In this document: positions 17,147-26,950 of the stretch, one piece after another
How positions within the stretch are numbered: position 1 is the stretch's first letter
Layout: the number at the start of each line of letters is the position of its first letter
From: Psychrobacter sp. MF31
Lineage (GTDB): Bacteria > Pseudomonadota > Gammaproteobacteria > Pseudomonadales > Moraxellaceae
DNA length: 51,625 bases
Assembly (NCBI RefSeq): GCF_012847335.1
Contig: NZ_JABBDX010000010.1
Coordinates: 1 to 51,625 of the forward strand
Direction of reading: 5' to 3'
The notes under the pieces: model-generated
Database searches by the model: none
What the model saw: the letters and a program-made list of their open reading frames with translations, nothing else
What the model was told of the DNA's origin: nothing
Position numbers and translations under genes: made by a program

Positions 17147-19241
17147 TGAGGTTGTGCTATTTGATAATGATCCGTATCGCATTTTGGCTATAGAGGATGG
17201 CCAAGTTGTCTGGATGCAAATAAGCGCTGATAAAGGAGTTCCACAAGCTAGGGCTGAGTTGTTGCTAATGCAGTATTTAGATGAAGGCCGCTTAGTTAGA
17301 ACTGATGACCCTTATGTACATCTTGATTTAGAAGAGCCGTCTGTAGATTCTGTCAGCTTCCAGAAGCGCGAGGAGGATTATCGAAAAATTCTTCCTATTA
17401 TTAATAGTAAGGATCGTTTCGACCCTAAAGTCAGAAGCGAACTCGTTGAGCATGTGGTCCAAGAACATAAGGTTACTAAGGCTACAGTTTATAAGTTGTT
17501 ACGCCGTTACTGGCAGCGTGGTCAAACGCCTAATGCATTAATTCCTGACTACAAAAACAGCGGTGCACCAGGGGAAAGACGTTCAGCGACAGGAACAGCA
17601 AAGATTGGCCGAGCCAGAGAATATGGTAAGGGTGAAGGAACCAAGGTAACGCCCGAGATTGAACGCCTTTTTAGGTTGACCATAGAAAAGCACCTGTTAA
17701 ATCAAAAAGGTACAAAGACCACCGTTGCCTATAGACGATTTGTGGACTTGTTTGCTCAGTATTTTCCTCGCATTCCCCAAGAGGATTACCCAACACTACG
17801 TCAGTTTCGTTATTTTTATGATCGAGAATACCCTAAAGCTCAGCGCTTAAAGTCTAGAGTTAAAGCAGGGGTATATAAAAAAGACGTACGACCCTTAAGT
17901 AGTACAGCCACTTCTCAGGCGTTAGGCCCTGGGAGTCGTTATGAGATTGATGCCACGATTGCTGATATTTATTTAGTGGATCATCATGATCGCCAAAAAA
18001 TCATAGGAAGACCAACGCTTTACATTGTGATTGATGTGTTTAGTCGGATGATCACGGGCTTTTATATCGGCTTTGAAAATCCGTCTTATGTGGTGGCGAT
18101 GCAGGCTTTTGTAAATGCTTGCTCTGACAAAACGGCCATTTGTGCCCAGCATGATATTGAGATTAGTAGCTCAGACTGGCCGTGTGTAGGTTTGCCAGAT
18201 GTGTTGCTAGCGGACCGTGGCGAATTAATGAGTCATCAGGTCGAAGCCTTAGTTTCTAGTTTTAATGTGCGAGTGGAAAGTGCTCCACCTAGACGTGGCG
18301 ATGCTAAAGGCATAGTGGAAAGCACTTTTAGAACACTACAAGCCGAGTTTAAGTCCTTTGCACCTGGCATTGTAGAGGGCAGTCGGATCAAAAGCCATGG
18401 TGAAACAGACTATAGGTTAGATGCATCTCTGTCGGTATTTGAGTTCACACAAATTATTTTGCGTACGATCTTATTCAGAAATAACCATCTGGTGATGGAT
18501 AAATACGATCGAGATGCTGATTTTCCTACAGATTTACCGTCTATTCCTGTCCAGCTATGGCAATGGGGTATGCAGCATCGTACAGGTAGTTTAAGGGCTG
18601 TGGAGCAAGAGCAGTTGCGAGTAGCGTTACTGCCTCGCCGAAAGGTCTCTATTTCTTCATTTGGCGTTAATTTGTGGGGTTTGTATTACTCGGGGTCAGA
18701 GATTCTGCGTGAGGGTTGGTTGCAGCGGAGCACTGATATAGCTAGACCTCAACATTTAGAAGCGGCTTATGACCCAGTGCTGGTTGATACGATTTATTTG
18801 TTTCCGCAAGTTGGCAGCCGTGTATTTTGGCGCTGTAATCTGACGGAACGTAGTCGGCAGTTTAAAGGTCTCTCATTTTGGGAGGTTTGGGATATACAAG
18901 CACAAGAAAAACACAATAAAGCCAATGCGAAGCAGGATGAGTTAACTAAACGCAGGGAGCTTGAGGCGTTTATTCAGCAAACCATTCAGAAAGCGAATAA
19001 GTTAACGCCCAGTACTACTGAGCCCAAATCAACACGCATTAAGCAGATTAAAACTAATAAAAAAGAAGCCGTGACCTCGGAGCGTAAAAAACGTGCGGAG
19101 CATTTGAAGCCAAGCTCTTCAGGTGATGAGGCTAAAGTTATTCCTTTCAACGCAGTGGAAGCGGATGATCAAGAAGATTACAGCCTACCCACATACGTGC
19201 CTGAATTATTTCAGGATCCACCAGAAAAGGATGAGTCATGA
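17133..19241 (+). CDS. tnsB: Tn7 transposase TnsB (DDE, 702 aa)
   Basis: TnsB binds the end repeats and makes the 3' cuts and strand joining. The rve core has acidic residues in [21 protein letters not shown] and [15 protein letters not shown]-terminal helix-turn-helix domains ([14 protein letters not shown]) bind DNA, and the C-terminal acidic tail (about 660-702, [16 protein letters not shown]) contacts TnsC. The length matches canonical TnsB. The ATG at 17133 lies inside the end of tnsA. The gene overlaps tnsC by ATGA. Confidence 0.97.
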
Positions 19242-20905
19242 GTGCTACCCGGATTCAAGCAGTTTATCGTGATACGGGGGTAGAGGCTTATCGTGATAAT
19301 CCTTTTATCGAGGCCTTACCACCATTACAAGAGTCAGTGAATAGTGCTGCATCACTGAAATCCTCTTTACAGCTTACTTCCTCTGACTTGCAAAAGTCCC
19401 GTGTTATCAGAGCTCATACCATTTGTCGTATTCCAGATGACTATTTTCAGCCATTAGGTACGCATTTGCTACTAAGTGAGCGTATTTCGGTCATGATTCG
19501 AGGTGGCTACGTAGGCAGAAATCCTAAAACAGGAGATTTACAAAAGCATTTACAAAATGGTTATGAGCGTGTTCAAACGGGAGAGTTGGAGACATTTCGC
19601 TTTGAGGAGGCACGATCTACGGCACAAAGCTTATTGTTAATTGGTTGTTCTGGTAGTGGGAAGACGACCTCTCTTCATCGTATTCTAGCCACGTATCCTC
19701 AGGTGATTTACCATCGTGAACTCAATGTAGAGCAGGTGGTGTATTTGAAAATAGACTGCTCGCATAATGGTTCGCTAAAAGAAATCTGCTTGAATTTTTT
19801 CAGAGCGTTGGATCGAGCCTTGGGCTCGAACTATGAGCGTCGTTATGGCTTAAAACGTCATGGTATAGAAACCATGTTGGCTTTGATGTCGCAAATAGCC
19901 AATGCACATGCTTTAGGGTTGTTGGTTATTGATGAAATTCAGCATTTAAGCCGCTCTCGTTCGGGTGGATCTCAAGAGATGCTGAACTTTTTTGTGACGA
20001 TGGTGAATATTATTGGCGTACCAGTGATGTTGATTGGTACCCCTAAAGCACGAGAGATTTTTGAGGCTGATTTGCGGTCTGCACGTAGAGGGGCAGGGTT
20101 TGGAGCTATATTCTGGGATCCTATACAACAAACGCAACGTGGAAAGCCCAATCAAGAGTGGATCGCTTTTACGGATAATCTTTGGCAATTACAGCTTTTA
20201 CAACGCAAAGATGCGCTGTTATCGGATGAGGTCCGTGATGTGTGGTATGAGCTAAGCCAAGGAGTGATGGACATTGTAGTAAAACTTTTTGTACTCGCTC
20301 AGCTCCGTGCGCTAGCTTTAGGCAATGAGCGTATTACCGCTGGTTTATTGCGGCAAGTGTATCAAGATGAGTTAAAGCCTGTGCACCCCATGCTAGAGGC
20401 ATTACGCTCGGGTATCCCAGAACGCATTGCTCGTTATTCTGATCTAGTCGTTCCCGAGATTGATAAACGGTTAATCCAACTTCAGCTAGATATCGCAGCG
20501 ATACAAGAACAAACACCAGAAGAAAAAGCCCTTCAAGAGTTAGATACCGAAGATCAGCGTCATTTATATCTGATGCTGAAAGAGGATTACGATTCAAGCC
20601 TGTTAATTCCCACTATTAAAAAAGCGTTTAGCCAGAATCCAACGATGACAAGACAAAAGTTACTGCCTCTTGTTTTGCAGTGGTTGATGGAAGGCGAAAC
20701 GGTAGTGTCAGAACTAGAAAAGCCCTCCAAGAGTAAAAAGGTTTCGGCTATAAAGGTAGTCAAGCCCAGCGACTGGGATAGCTTGCCTGATACGGATTTA
20801 CGTTATATCTATTCACAACGCCAACCTGAAAAAACCATGCATGAACGGTTAAAAGGGAAAGGGGTAATAGTGGATATGGCGAGCTTATTTAAACAAGCAG
20901 GTTAG
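19238..20905 (+). CDS. tnsC: Tn7 target-complex ATPase TnsC (555 aa)
   Basis: This AAA+ regulator links the TnsAB transposase to TnsD or TnsE target complexes and gives target immunity. Walker A is GCSGSGKT at about residues 136-143; Walker B is [13 protein letters not shown]. The length is canonical. It starts at an ATGA overlap with tnsB and is followed two bases later by tnsD, consistent with one transcript. Confidence 0.97.
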
Positions 20906-20907
20906 CC

Positions 20908-22434
20908 ATGAGAAACTTTCCTGTTCCGTACTCGAATGAGCTGATTTATAGCACTATTGCACGGGCAGGCGTTTATCAAGGGATTGTTAGTCCTAAGCAG
21001 CTGTTGGATGAGGTGTATGGCAACCGCAAGGTGGTCGCTACCTTAGGTCTGCCCTCGCATTTAGGTGTGATAGCAAGACATCTACATCAAACAGGACGTT
21101 ACGCTGTTCAGCAGCTTATTTATGAGCATACCTTATTCCCTTTATATGCTCCGTTTGTAGGCAAGGAGCGCCGAGACGAAGCTATTCGGTTAATGGAGTA
21201 CCAAGCGCAAGGTGCGGTGCATTTAATGCTAGGAGTCGCTGCTTCTAGAGTTAAGAGCGATAACCGCTTTAGATACTGCCCTGATTGCGTTGCTCTTCAG
21301 CTAAATAGGTATGGGGAAGCCTTTTGGCAACGAGATTGGTATTTGCCCGCTTTGCCATATTGTCCAAAACACGGTGCTTTAGTCTTCTTTGATAGAGCTG
21401 TAGATGATCACCGACATCAATTTTGGGCTTTGGGTCATACTGAGCTGCTTTCAGACTACCCCAAAGACTCCCTATCTCAATTAACAGCACTAGCTGCTTA
21501 TATAGCCCCTCTGTTAGATGCTCCACGAGCGCAAGAGCTTTCCCCAAGCCTTGAGCAGTGGACGCTGTTTTATCAGCGCTTAGCGCAGGATCTAGGGCTA
21601 ACCAAAAGCAAGCACATTCGTCATGACTTGGTGGCGGAGAGAGTGAGGCAGACTTTTAGTGATGAGGCACTAGAGAAACTGGATTTAAAGTTGGCAGAGA
21701 ACAAGGACACGTGTTGGCTGAAAAGTATATTCCGTAAGCATAGAAAAGCCTTTAGTTATTTACAGCATAGTATTGTGTGGCAAGCCTTATTGCCAAAACT
21801 AACGGTTATAGAAGCGCTACAGCAGGCAAGTGCTCTTACTGAGCACTCTATAACGACAAGACCTGTTAGCCAGTCTGTGCAACCTAACTCTGAAGATTTA
21901 TCTGTTAAGCATAAAGACTGGCAGCAACTAGTGCATAAATACCAAGGAATTAAGGCGGCAAGACAGTCTTTAGAGGGTGGGGTGCTATACGCTTGGCTTT
22001 ACCGACATGACAGGGATTGGCTAGTTCACTGGAATCAACAGCATCAACAAGAGCGTCTGGCACCCGCCCCTAGAGTTGATTGGAACCAAAGAGATCGAAT
22101 TGCTGTACGACAACTATTAAGAATCATAAAGCGTCTAGATAGTAGCCTTGATCACCCAAGAGCGACATCGAGCTGGCTGTTAAAGCAAACTCCTAACGGA
22201 ACCTCTCTTGCAAAAAATCTACAGAAACTGCCTTTGGTAGCGCTTTGCTTAAAGCGTTACTCAGAGAGTGTGGAAGATTATCAAATTAGACGGATTAGCC
22301 AAGCTTTTATTAAGCTTAAACAGGAAGATGTTGAGCTTAGGCGCTGGCGATTATTAAGAAGTGCAACGTTATCTAAAGAGCGGATAACTGAGGAAGCACA
22401 AAGATTCTTGGAAATGGTTTATGGGGAAGAGTGA
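20908..22434 (+). CDS. tnsD: Tn7 site-specific target selector TnsD (TniQ family, 508 aa)
   Basis: TnsD binds the 3' end of glmS and directs insertion into attTn7. The N-terminal TniQ domain has the zinc-binding pattern CPDC...YCPKHG (about 127-155). The length is canonical with no frameshift, so this copy could presumably still target a chromosomal attTn7. It follows tnsC by two bases and abuts tnsE. Confidence 0.97.
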   Translation: MRNFPVPYSNELIYSTIARAGVYQGIVSPKQLLDEVYGNRKVVATLGLPSHLGVIARHLHQTGRYAVQQLIYEHTLFPLYAPFVGKERRDEAIRLMEYQAQGAVHLMLGVAASRVKSDNRFRYCPDCVALQLNRYGEAFWQRDWYLPALPYCPKHGALVFFDRAVDDHRHQFWALGHTELLSDYPKDSLSQLTALAAYIAPLLDAPRAQELSPSLEQWTLFYQRLAQDLGLTKSKHIRHDLVAERVRQTFSDEALEKLDLKLAENKDTCWLKSIFRKHRKAFSYLQHSIVWQALLPKLTVIEALQQASALTEHSITTRPVSQSVQPNSEDLSVKHKDWQQLVHKYQGIKAARQSLEGGVLYAWLYRHDRDWLVHWNQQHQQERLAPAPRVDWNQRDRIAVRQLLRIIKRLDSSLDHPRATSSWLLKQTPNGTSLAKNLQKLPLVALCLKRYSESVEDYQIRRISQAFIKLKQEDVELRRWRLLRSATLSKERITEEAQRFLEMVYGEE

Positions 22435-24051
22435 GTGGTTAGGCTAGCTACATTTAATGACAATGTGCAGGTTGTACATATTGGTCATTTATTCCGTAAC
22501 TCGGGTCATAAGGAGTGGCGTATTTTTGTTTGGTTTAATCCAATGCAAGAACGGAAATGGACTCGATTTACTCATTTGCCTTTATTAAGTCGAGCTAAGG
22601 TGGTTAACAGTACAACAAAGCAAATAAATAAGGCGGATCGTGTGATTGAGTTTGAAGCATCGGATCTTCAACGAGCCAAAATAATCGATTTTCCTAATCT
22701 CTCGTCCTTTGCTTCCGTACGCAACAAGGATGGAGCGCAGAGTTCATTTATTTACGAAGCTGAAACACCATATAGCAAGACTCGTTATCACATCCCACAG
22801 TTAGAGCTAGCTCGGTCATTATTTTTAATTAACTCCTATTTCTGTCGAAGCTGTTTGAGCAGTACCGCTTTACAGCAAGAGTTCGACGTTCAGTATGAGG
22901 TTGAGCGAGATCATTTAGAGATAAGGATCTTACCCAGTTCATCGTTTCCTAAAGGGGCGTTAGAGCAGTCGGCCGTAGTGCAGCTTTTGGTTTGGTTGTT
23001 TTCGGATCAAGATGTTATGGATTCGTATGAAAGTATTTTTAGGCACTATCAACAAAATAGAGAAATTAAGAACGGCGTTGAAAGCTGGTGCTTTAGCTTT
23101 GACCCTCCGCCCATGCAGGGTTGGAAATTACATGTAAAAGGACGTTCTTCTAACGAGGATAAGGATTATTTAGTTGAGGAAATAGTAGGTTTAGAAATCA
23201 ACGCTATGCTTCCTAGCACAACAGCTATTAGCCATGCCTCTTTTCAGGAAAAGGAGGCAGGTGATGGTAGTACGCAGCACATAGCGGTTTCAACAGAGTC
23301 AGTTGTTGATGATGAGCATCTACAGTTGGACGATGAGGAAACAGCCAATATAGACACAGACACACGAGTCATAGAGGCTGAGCCGACATGGATAAGTTTT
23401 AGTAGACCTAGTCGAATTGAAAAATCTCGCAGGGCAAGAAAAAGTAGCCAAACTATTTTAGAAAAAGAAGAAGCAACAACAAGTGAAAATAGTAATTTGG
23501 TTAGTACTGATGAGCCACACTTAGGTGGTGTCCTAGCAGCGGCAGATGTGGGTGGGAAGCAGGATGCAACCAATTACAACTCTATTTTTGCTAATCGATT
23601 TGCTGCTTTTGATGAGCTACTTTCAATTCTAAAAACTAAATTTGCATGTCGGGTGCTTTTTGAAGAAACCTTGGTTTTGCCAAAAGTTGGGCGTAGCCGA
23701 TTACATCTGTGTAAAGATGGCTCACCAAGAGTGATTAAAGCCGTTGGGGTGCAACGTAATGGCAGTGAATTTGTATTGCTAGAGGTGGATGCATCGGATG
23801 GGGTGAAAATGCTTTCTACCAAAGTGTTGAGTGGCGTTGATAGCGAAACATGGCGGAATGATTTTGAAAAGATACGGCGTGGAGTGGTGAAGAGCTCATT
23901 GAATTGGCCAAATAGTTTGTTTGATCAATTATATGGACAAGACGGGCATAGAGGGGTGAATCATCCAAAGGGGTTGGGGGAGCTGCAAGTATCGAGAGAG
24001 GATATGGAAGGGTGGGCTGAGAGAGTGGTTAGAGAGCAATTTACGCATTAA
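22435..24051 (+). CDS. tnsE: Tn7 TnsE, plasmid/replication target selector (538 aa)
   Basis: TnsE directs Tn7 into conjugating plasmids and discontinuously replicated DNA through the sliding clamp. The gene starts with GTG immediately after the tnsD stop (TGAGTG). The C-terminal DNA-binding region (about 350-538, GRSRLHLCKDGSPRVIKAVGV) is intact. This insertion in a mobilisable plasmid is the kind of target TnsE selects. Confidence 0.96.
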   Translation: MVRLATFNDNVQVVHIGHLFRNSGHKEWRIFVWFNPMQERKWTRFTHLPLLSRAKVVNSTTKQINKADRVIEFEASDLQRAKIIDFPNLSSFASVRNKDGAQSSFIYEAETPYSKTRYHIPQLELARSLFLINSYFCRSCLSSTALQQEFDVQYEVERDHLEIRILPSSSFPKGALEQSAVVQLLVWLFSDQDVMDSYESIFRHYQQNREIKNGVESWCFSFDPPPMQGWKLHVKGRSSNEDKDYLVEEIVGLEINAMLPSTTAISHASFQEKEAGDGSTQHIAVSTESVVDDEHLQLDDEETANIDTDTRVIEAEPTWISFSRPSRIEKSRRARKSSQTILEKEEATTSENSNLVSTDEPHLGGVLAAADVGGKQDATNYNSIFANRFAAFDELLSILKTKFACRVLFEETLVLPKVGRSRLHLCKDGSPRVIKAVGVQRNGSEFVLLEVDASDGVKMLSTKVLSGVDSETWRNDFEKIRRGVVKSSLNWPNSLFDQLYGQDGHRGVNHPKGLGELQVSREDMEGWAERVVREQFTH

Positions 24052-24106
24052 AGGAATGACTGAAAGAGCCTGTAAACCCTTTTGTGTAAGTGCTTTTGCC
24101 GGTCAG

Positions 24107-24259
24107 TTAAAGGTGGCCATTTAAACGGTCACCAAATTCGATCATAAAACGGTTCATGGCCGGCTTCCAGTTGCGGATCGGCATCGTCCATTTCTTGGTC
24201 GCCGCCTGGATAGCCAGGTACACCACCTTCATCGCTGATTCGTCCGTAGGGAACACCTT
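24107..24259 (-). pseudogene. C-terminal fragment of an IS256-family transposase inside Tn7
   Basis: On the minus strand about 50 codons read KVFPTDESAMKVVYLAI... then KKWTMPIRNWKPAMNRF and stop at 24107. This is the conserved C-terminus of IS256-family transposases, related to but different from the one at 6541-7680. It is more G+C-rich than tnsE beside it. A GGGTTTACA...-like end lies just beyond the stop. It is a relic at the junction of the tns operon and the integron-associated block. Confidence 0.8.
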
Positions 24260-24281
24260 GAGTTCATATTAATGGAATTTT

Positions 24282-24659
24282 CTACAAATAGCCTCCGTGG
24301 TTTTGAGGGGGGATTACAGACGATCCATAGTAGTAATCCAATGAGTTCTTGAGCGCGGCGACATGTTTGGACGCCTTGGCAAAAATTAGAGCCTGCTTGA
24401 AGTGCAGGCGAGCACGTGCTTGGACGATTGATCCATTCGCGGTCAAAAACTCAATCTTGGATGACAGCGTGTCAGGAAATCCAATATCGAAGTCCCGCCC
24501 CGTGTCAAAGTAGGGCATTTCATGATCAAAGGACGAAGCTTCCCAGGCCACTTCCCTAATATTCCAGCCGCTAGAAACAAGATTTCGTACGACTTCATCA
24601 ACTTTTTTGCTTTCCAACTTGTCACAAAGTGCATAGGCAAGAGCTTTGGCGGCAGACAC
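24282..24659 (-). CDS. ybgA: Tn7 ybgA, unknown function (125 aa)
   Basis: Gene order (tnsE, then four small minus-strand genes, then aadA1) matches the ybgA-ybfB-ybfA-ybeA block of Tn7. The protein is a mixed alpha/beta, soluble polypeptide with no motif I can assign. It starts with GTG behind AGAGGAAA. It is more G+C-rich than the plasmid backbone. The names are legacy Tn7 labels and imply no E. coli function. Confidence 0.75.
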   Translation of the reverse strand: MSAAKALAYALCDKLESKKVDEVVRNLVSSGWNIREVAWEASSFDHEMPYFDTGRDFDIGFPDTLSSKIEFLTANGSIVQARARLHFKQALIFAKASKHVAALKNSLDYYYGSSVIPPQNHGGYL

Positions 24660-24712
24660 GTGCGTTTCCTCTTAAACATAGGTCGAACGGATACCCGAGG
24701 CAAAGCGGAGCA

Positions 24713-25036
24713 TTAGTCCCAAAGCATCTCCGGTAGATCCGGAGGCTCCATACTGAAGGCATGGCATCTTGGGCATTGATATTTGAAACTTCTCTCTAGA
24801 TAGCAGGGATTTCTTGGCCTTGCCTCATGCTGATAGCTTGTAAATATCACACGATCCTTAGCCCCACAAAGTGAGCATACTCCGTAGCTTTCATTTATAG
24901 AAATCGTCGTTAGATTGTCGCAGCATGTGCACGTTCCGACTATTTGCTCAGGAAGCATCGCCATACCTTGGCCTAGGTAAAGAAGATCAGACTCGTAGCC
25001 ACATCGGTGGCAACTGAGCTTGTACGCAATGCCCAT
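24713..25036 (-). CDS. ybfB: Tn7 ybfB, putative zinc-ribbon protein (107 aa)
   Basis: Four CxxC knuckles (CHRC, CTCC, CSLC, CPRC) indicate two zinc ribbons. No catalytic motif is visible. The ATG at 25036 follows AGGTGAG. It lies in the minus-strand block downstream of the integron cassettes and may be read from the cassette promoter. Function unknown. Confidence 0.75.
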   Translation of the reverse strand: MGIAYKLSCHRCGYESDLLYLGQGMAMLPEQIVGTCTCCDNLTTISINESYGVCSLCGAKDRVIFTSYQHEARPRNPCYLERSFKYQCPRCHAFSMEPPDLPEMLWD

Positions 25037-25068
25037 CTGGTTGTCTCACCTGAATCGTAACGTCAGAG

Positions 25069-25440
25069 CTATTCATCCATCCATTCGGCATCAATGTATG
25101 CCACTAAGCCGACCAGCTGACCGTTTGGACTGAAGTATGTTGCCTGCACCCCACTTGACATCTCATCAATACCACCGCACTGCGCTAGGCGCCGGTCCCA
25201 CTTGCCCACAGAAGCGTCAGGATCGGCTGAGTTCCCCAAGACCCTTGTGAGCCATGCCTCCTTTAACTCAACCTCTCGAATGATTGCGTCGGCCAGCTCC
25301 TCCGCGTTATCTAGTTCGACATAGTCTGGAATTCGGACGTACGTTCTGAACACAGCTGGATACTTACTTGGGCGATTGTCATACATGACATCAACAATGT
25401 ACCCGTTTGTGTAACCGTCTCTTGGAGGTTCGTATGACAC
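25069..25440 (-). CDS. ybfA: Tn7 ybfA, unknown function (123 aa)
   Basis: A soluble acidic protein (YVELDNAEELADAIIREVELKEAWL) with no recognised domain. It starts with GTG behind AGGGGAACC. The position identifies it as Tn7 ybfA. A conventional attC site is not evident after it, so it is not clearly a mobile cassette. Confidence 0.72.
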   Translation of the reverse strand: MSYEPPRDGYTNGYIVDVMYDNRPSKYPAVFRTYVRIPDYVELDNAEELADAIIREVELKEAWLTRVLGNSADPDASVGKWDRRLAQCGGIDEMSSGVQATYFSPNGQLVGLVAYIDAEWMDE

Positions 25441-25500
25441 TAGTGGTTCCCCTCAGCTTGCGACTAGATGTTGAGGCCTAACATTTTATTAGAGAGCAGG

Positions 25501-25998
25501 CTAGTTGCTTAGATACATGATCTTCAGGCCGTTATCTGTCAGGGCAAGCGAAAATTGGCCATTTATGACGACCAATGCCCCGCAGAAGCTCCCATCTTTG
25601 CCGCCATAGACGCCGCGCCCCCCTTTTGGGGTGTAGAACATCCTTTTGCCAGATGTGGAAAAGAAGTTCGTTGTCCCATTGTTGGCAATGACGTAGTAGC
25701 CGGCGAAAGTGCGAGACCCATTTGCGCTATATATAAGCCTACGATTTCCGTTGCGACTATTGTCGTAATTGGATGAACTATTATCGTAGTTGCTCTCAGA
25801 GTTGTCGTAATTTGATGGACTATTGTCGTAATTGCTTATGGAGTTGTCGTAGTTGCTTGGAGAAATGTCGTAGTTGGATGGGGAGTAGTCATAGGGAAGA
25901 CGAGCTTCATCCACTAAAACAATTGGCAGGTCAGCAAGTGCCTGCCCCGATGCCATCGCAAGTACGAGGCTTAGAACCACCTTCAACAGATCGCGCAT
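25501..25998 (-). CDS. ybeA: Tn7 ybeA/orfX, secreted heptad-repeat protein (165 aa)
   Basis: A signal peptide (MRDLLKVVLSLVLAMASGQALA) is followed by about seven copies of a seven-residue repeat of the form S-x-S-N-Y-D-N (residues about 38-82). A C-terminal globular part then contains GYYVIANNG and GVYGGKDGSFCGALVVING. It begins 15 bases after the aadA1 attC, as orfX does in Tn7. The tandem Asn/Tyr/Asp repeat suggests an exposed, possibly metal-binding or adhesive stalk; this is inference. Confidence 0.8.
   Translation of the reverse strand: MRDLLKVVLSLVLAMASGQALADLPIVLVDEARLPYDYSPSNYDISPSNYDNSISNYDNSPSNYDNSESNYDNSSSNYDNSRNGNRRLIYSANGSRTFAGYYVIANNGTTNFFSTSGKRMFYTPKGGRGVYGGKDGSFCGALVVINGQFSLALTDNGLKIMYLSN
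25761..25886 (-). repeat. Six 21-bp tandem repeats inside ybeA
   Basis: Units beginning TGTCGTAATT or TGTCGTAGTT start at 25761, 25782, 25803, 25824, 25845 and 25866, and encode the SxSNYDN heptads. The copies differ mostly at one variable codon (P, I, E or S) and at silent positions. Copy number could change by slippage in frame. Confidence 0.9.
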
Positions 25999-26012
25999 AG
26001 TCTTCCCCAGCT

Positions 26013-26072
26013 CTCTAACGCTTGAGTTAAGCCGCGCCGCGAAGCGGCGTCGGCTTGAACGAATTGTTAGAC
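26013..26072 (-). other. attC site of the aadA1 cassette (60 bp)
   Basis: On the minus strand it runs from GTCTAAC to GTTAGAG, with internal complementary segments around GCCGCTTCGCGGC. This is the classic 59-base element of aadA1 cassettes. It ends the conventional cassette array. Confidence 0.92.
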
Positions 26073-26073
26073 A

Positions 26074-26862
26074 TTATTTGCCGACTACCTTGGTGATCTC
26101 GCCTTTCACGTAGTGAACAAATTCTTCCAACTGATCTGCGCGCGAGGCCAAGCGATCTTCTTGTCCAAGATAAGCCTGCCTAGCTTCAAGTATGACGGGC
26201 TGATACTGGGCCGGCAGGCGCTCCATTGCCCAGTCGGCAGCGACATCCTTCGGCGCGATTTTGCCGGTTACTGCGCTGTACCAAATGCGGGACAACGTAA
26301 GCACTACATTTCGCTCATCGCCAGCCCAGTCGGGCGGCGAGTTCCATAGCGTTAAGGTTTCATTTAGCGCCTCAAATAGATCCTGTTCAGGAACCGGATC
26401 AAAGAGTTCCTCCGCCGCTGGACCTACCAAGGCAACGCTATGTTCTCTTGCTTTTGTCAGCAAGATAGCCAGATCAATGTCGATCGTGGCTGGCTCGAAG
26501 ATACCTGCAAGAATGTCATTGCGCTGCCATTCTCCAAATTGCAGTTCGCGCTTAGCTGGATAACGCCACGGAATGATGTCGTCGTGCACAACAATGGTGA
26601 CTTCTACAGCGCGGAGAATCTCGCTCTCTCCAGGGAAAGTCGAAACCTCCAGAAGGTCGTTGAGCAAAGCTCGCCGCGTTGTTTCATCAAGCCTTACGGT
26701 CACCGTAACCAGCAAATCAATATCACTGTGTGGCTTCAGGCCGCCATCCACTGCGGAGCCGTACAAATGTACGGCCAGCAACGTCGGTTCGAGATGGCGC
26801 TCGATGACGCCAACTACCTCTGATAGTTGAGTCGATACTTCGGCGATCACCGCTTCCCTCAT
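26074..26862 (-). CDS. aadA1: Aminoglycoside (3'')(9) adenylyltransferase AadA1-type (262 aa)
   Basis: This enzyme adenylates streptomycin and spectinomycin. The nucleotidyltransferase motif is HLYGSAVDGGLKPHSDIDLLV. I use MREAVIAEV as the start (26862), one codon after the TTAAACATC cassette start; the longer open frame upstream is attC sequence. Compared with the AadA1 I remember, two differences are visible: LEVSTFPGE in the central region and GQEDRLA with one Glu fewer. It is therefore an AadA1-like variant. It is the third cassette from attI2. Confidence 0.93.
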   Translation of the reverse strand: MREAVIAEVSTQLSEVVGVIERHLEPTLLAVHLYGSAVDGGLKPHSDIDLLVTVTVRLDETTRRALLNDLLEVSTFPGESEILRAVEVTIVVHDDIIPWRYPAKRELQFGEWQRNDILAGIFEPATIDIDLAILLTKAREHSVALVGPAAEELFDPVPEQDLFEALNETLTLWNSPPDWAGDERNVVLTLSRIWYSAVTGKIAPKDVAADWAMERLPAQYQPVILEARQAYLGQEDRLASRADQLEEFVHYVKGEITKVVGK

Positions 26863-26865
26863 GAT

Positions 26866-26948
26866 GTTTAACGCCTTGCTCACCGGAAAATTGCGAGCGC
26901 AGCGAGTAATTTTTACGGTGCAGCAACTTGTTGTACGGTGCAACCGAT
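26866..26948 (-). other. attC site after the estX-like cassette
   Basis: The recombination core GTTAAAC (minus strand, 26866-26872) forms the junction with aadA1. Towards estX the region contains imperfect complementary stretches (GTTGCACCGTACAAC, TTACTCGCTGCGCTCG) as in attC hairpins. The outer boundary at the estX side is approximate. Confidence 0.7.
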
Positions 26949-26950
26949 AG

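Noticed and set aside
19946-20597. Open frames opposite tnsC
   Set aside because: They lie entirely within the well-supported tnsC gene on the other strand, lack ribosome sites and resemble no family.
25761-25886. 21-bp repeats considered as iterons or CRISPR
   Set aside because: They are in frame within ybeA and encode amino-acid heptads.
26440-26926. Open frames opposite or overlapping aadA1 and its attC
   Set aside because: They arise from the G+C-rich aadA1 sequence; aadA1 is certain.
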